Origin: a bacterium
Lineage (GTDB): Bacteria > Vulcanimicrobiota > Vulcanimicrobiia > Vulcanimicrobiales > SCRA01
Direction: 5' to 3'
NCBI GenBank assembly: GCA_028869325.1
Contig: JAGWST010000297.1
Span: 1 to 5,706 of the forward strand
DNA: 5,706 nucleotides
Positions 5,347 through 5,706 of the stretch are shown here, piece by piece (the stretch's first letter is position 1; each line of letters starts with the position of its first letter). Under the pieces are notes generated by a model, which saw only the letters and a program-made list of their open reading frames with translations, was not told where the DNA came from and searched no databases. Both the position numbers and the translations under genes were made by a program.

Positions 5347-5706
5347 ACCAACCCAAGGCGTCCAAGGCTCGCCGATCGCCATACGCGAGGTGACCAAAGC
5401 GTTCATCGCGGGCGGGCAGCGTGACGCGCTCGCGTTGGGACCGCTTGAGCTGGAGATCGCCGCCGGCGAGTTCGTGACCGTGGTAGGCCCCTCGGGGTGC
5501 GGAAAATCGACGCTGCTCTCGATCGTGGCGGGACTGACGCGTCCGACCACGGGCGAGGTGGCGATCGGTGAGCGGCGCGTCGAGGGAGCCTACACCGATC
5601 TGGGGATCGTCTTCCAAAAAGATTTGCTGCTGGACTGGCGCACGGTGCTCGACAACGTCCTGATCCAGGCCGAGGTCCGCGGGTTGGAGCTCGCGCGCTA
5701 TCGCGA
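5330..5706 (+). CDS. ABC transporter ATP-binding protein, SsuB/TauB-type (3' end outside window)
   Basis: The N-terminal 125 residues of the ATPase that would power the importer with the preceding binding protein and a permease expected downstream. Visible are IAIREVTKAF (16-25), Walker A GPSGCGKST (53-61), AGLTRPTTGEV (67-77) and the Q-loop around Q96 (GIVFQKDLLLDWRTVLDNV, 92-110). The DWRTVLDN stretch is typical of nitrate/sulfonate/taurine/HMP-type importers. The signature motif, Walker B and H-loop lie past the edge. ATG 5330 overlaps the binding-protein gene by 17 bp, with only GGA at 5316-5318 upstream, so coupled translation is likely. GTG at 5390 is a possible but poorer start, since it would cut off the first beta strand. 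The frame stays open to the last base. Confidence 0.93.
   Translation, partial: MRTWPEPTQGVQGSPIAIREVTKAFIAGGQRDALALGPLELEIAAGEFVTVVGPSGCGKSTLLSIVAGLTRPTTGEVAIGERRVEGAYTDLGIVFQKDLLLDWRTVLDNVLIQAEVRGLELARYR

Noticed and set aside
4141..5550. 469-codon open frame on the minus strand
   Set aside because: Lies antisense to the FAH, binding-protein and ATPase genes, all of which have clear motifs. Its translation is Arg/His/Leu-rich with no recognisable motif, a typical artefact of GC-rich coding DNA.

Overview
This is a 5.7-kb piece of a GC-rich bacterial chromosome. Genes are tightly packed, GTG/TTG-type starts are used, and several junctions are ATGA overlaps. The gene content (c-di-GMP phosphodiesterase, H-NOX-like protein, GntR/FCD regulator, catabolic enzymes, ABC importer with a twin-arginine-type signal) suggests a free-living, metabolically versatile, Gram-negative-type soil or water bacterium. 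The sequence alone does not fix the phylum.

Left part (1-1346): the C-terminal part of an EAL-domain c-di-GMP phosphodiesterase enters from the left edge on the + strand and ends at 779. It retains every catalytic signature I can check by eye. Facing it, 21 bp away on the - strand, is a 181-residue protein of the heme NO-binding (H-NOX/HNOB) family. It keeps the YxSxR motif, but by hand alignment it has lost the proximal heme histidine. The two genes converge, so they are not one transcript, although H-NOX proteins and c-di-GMP enzymes are known partners elsewhere.

Divergent control region (1347-1516): about 170 bp between the H-NOX-like gene and the rightward operon. It holds a consensus TATAAT facing the H-NOX-like gene and a perfect 6-bp inverted repeat (ATTTGT-N4-ACAAAT). 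The repeat lies just upstream of the GntR start and is a good candidate for an autoregulatory operator.

Right part (1517-5706 and beyond): one apparent rightward operon. In order it encodes a GntR-family FCD regulator, a two-domain cupin (bicupin) metalloenzyme, a RidA/YjgF-family protein lacking the catalytic arginine, a fumarylacetoacetate hydrolase (FAH) family enzyme with a His-Glu lid dyad, an NMT1/THI5-like periplasmic binding protein, and the start of the cognate ABC ATPase, which runs off the right edge. Junctions are 4-bp overlaps, short gaps (34 and 12 bp) or a 17-bp overlap. The layout reads as uptake of a small organic compound, oxidation or ring opening by the bicupin, processing of an unstable intermediate by the Rid protein, and C-C cleavage, decarboxylation or isomerisation by the FAH enzyme, all under the local GntR regulator. 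The substrate is not determined. A lower-pathway aromatic or amino-aromatic route is the most economical guess, and I recognise no described pathway with exactly this set.
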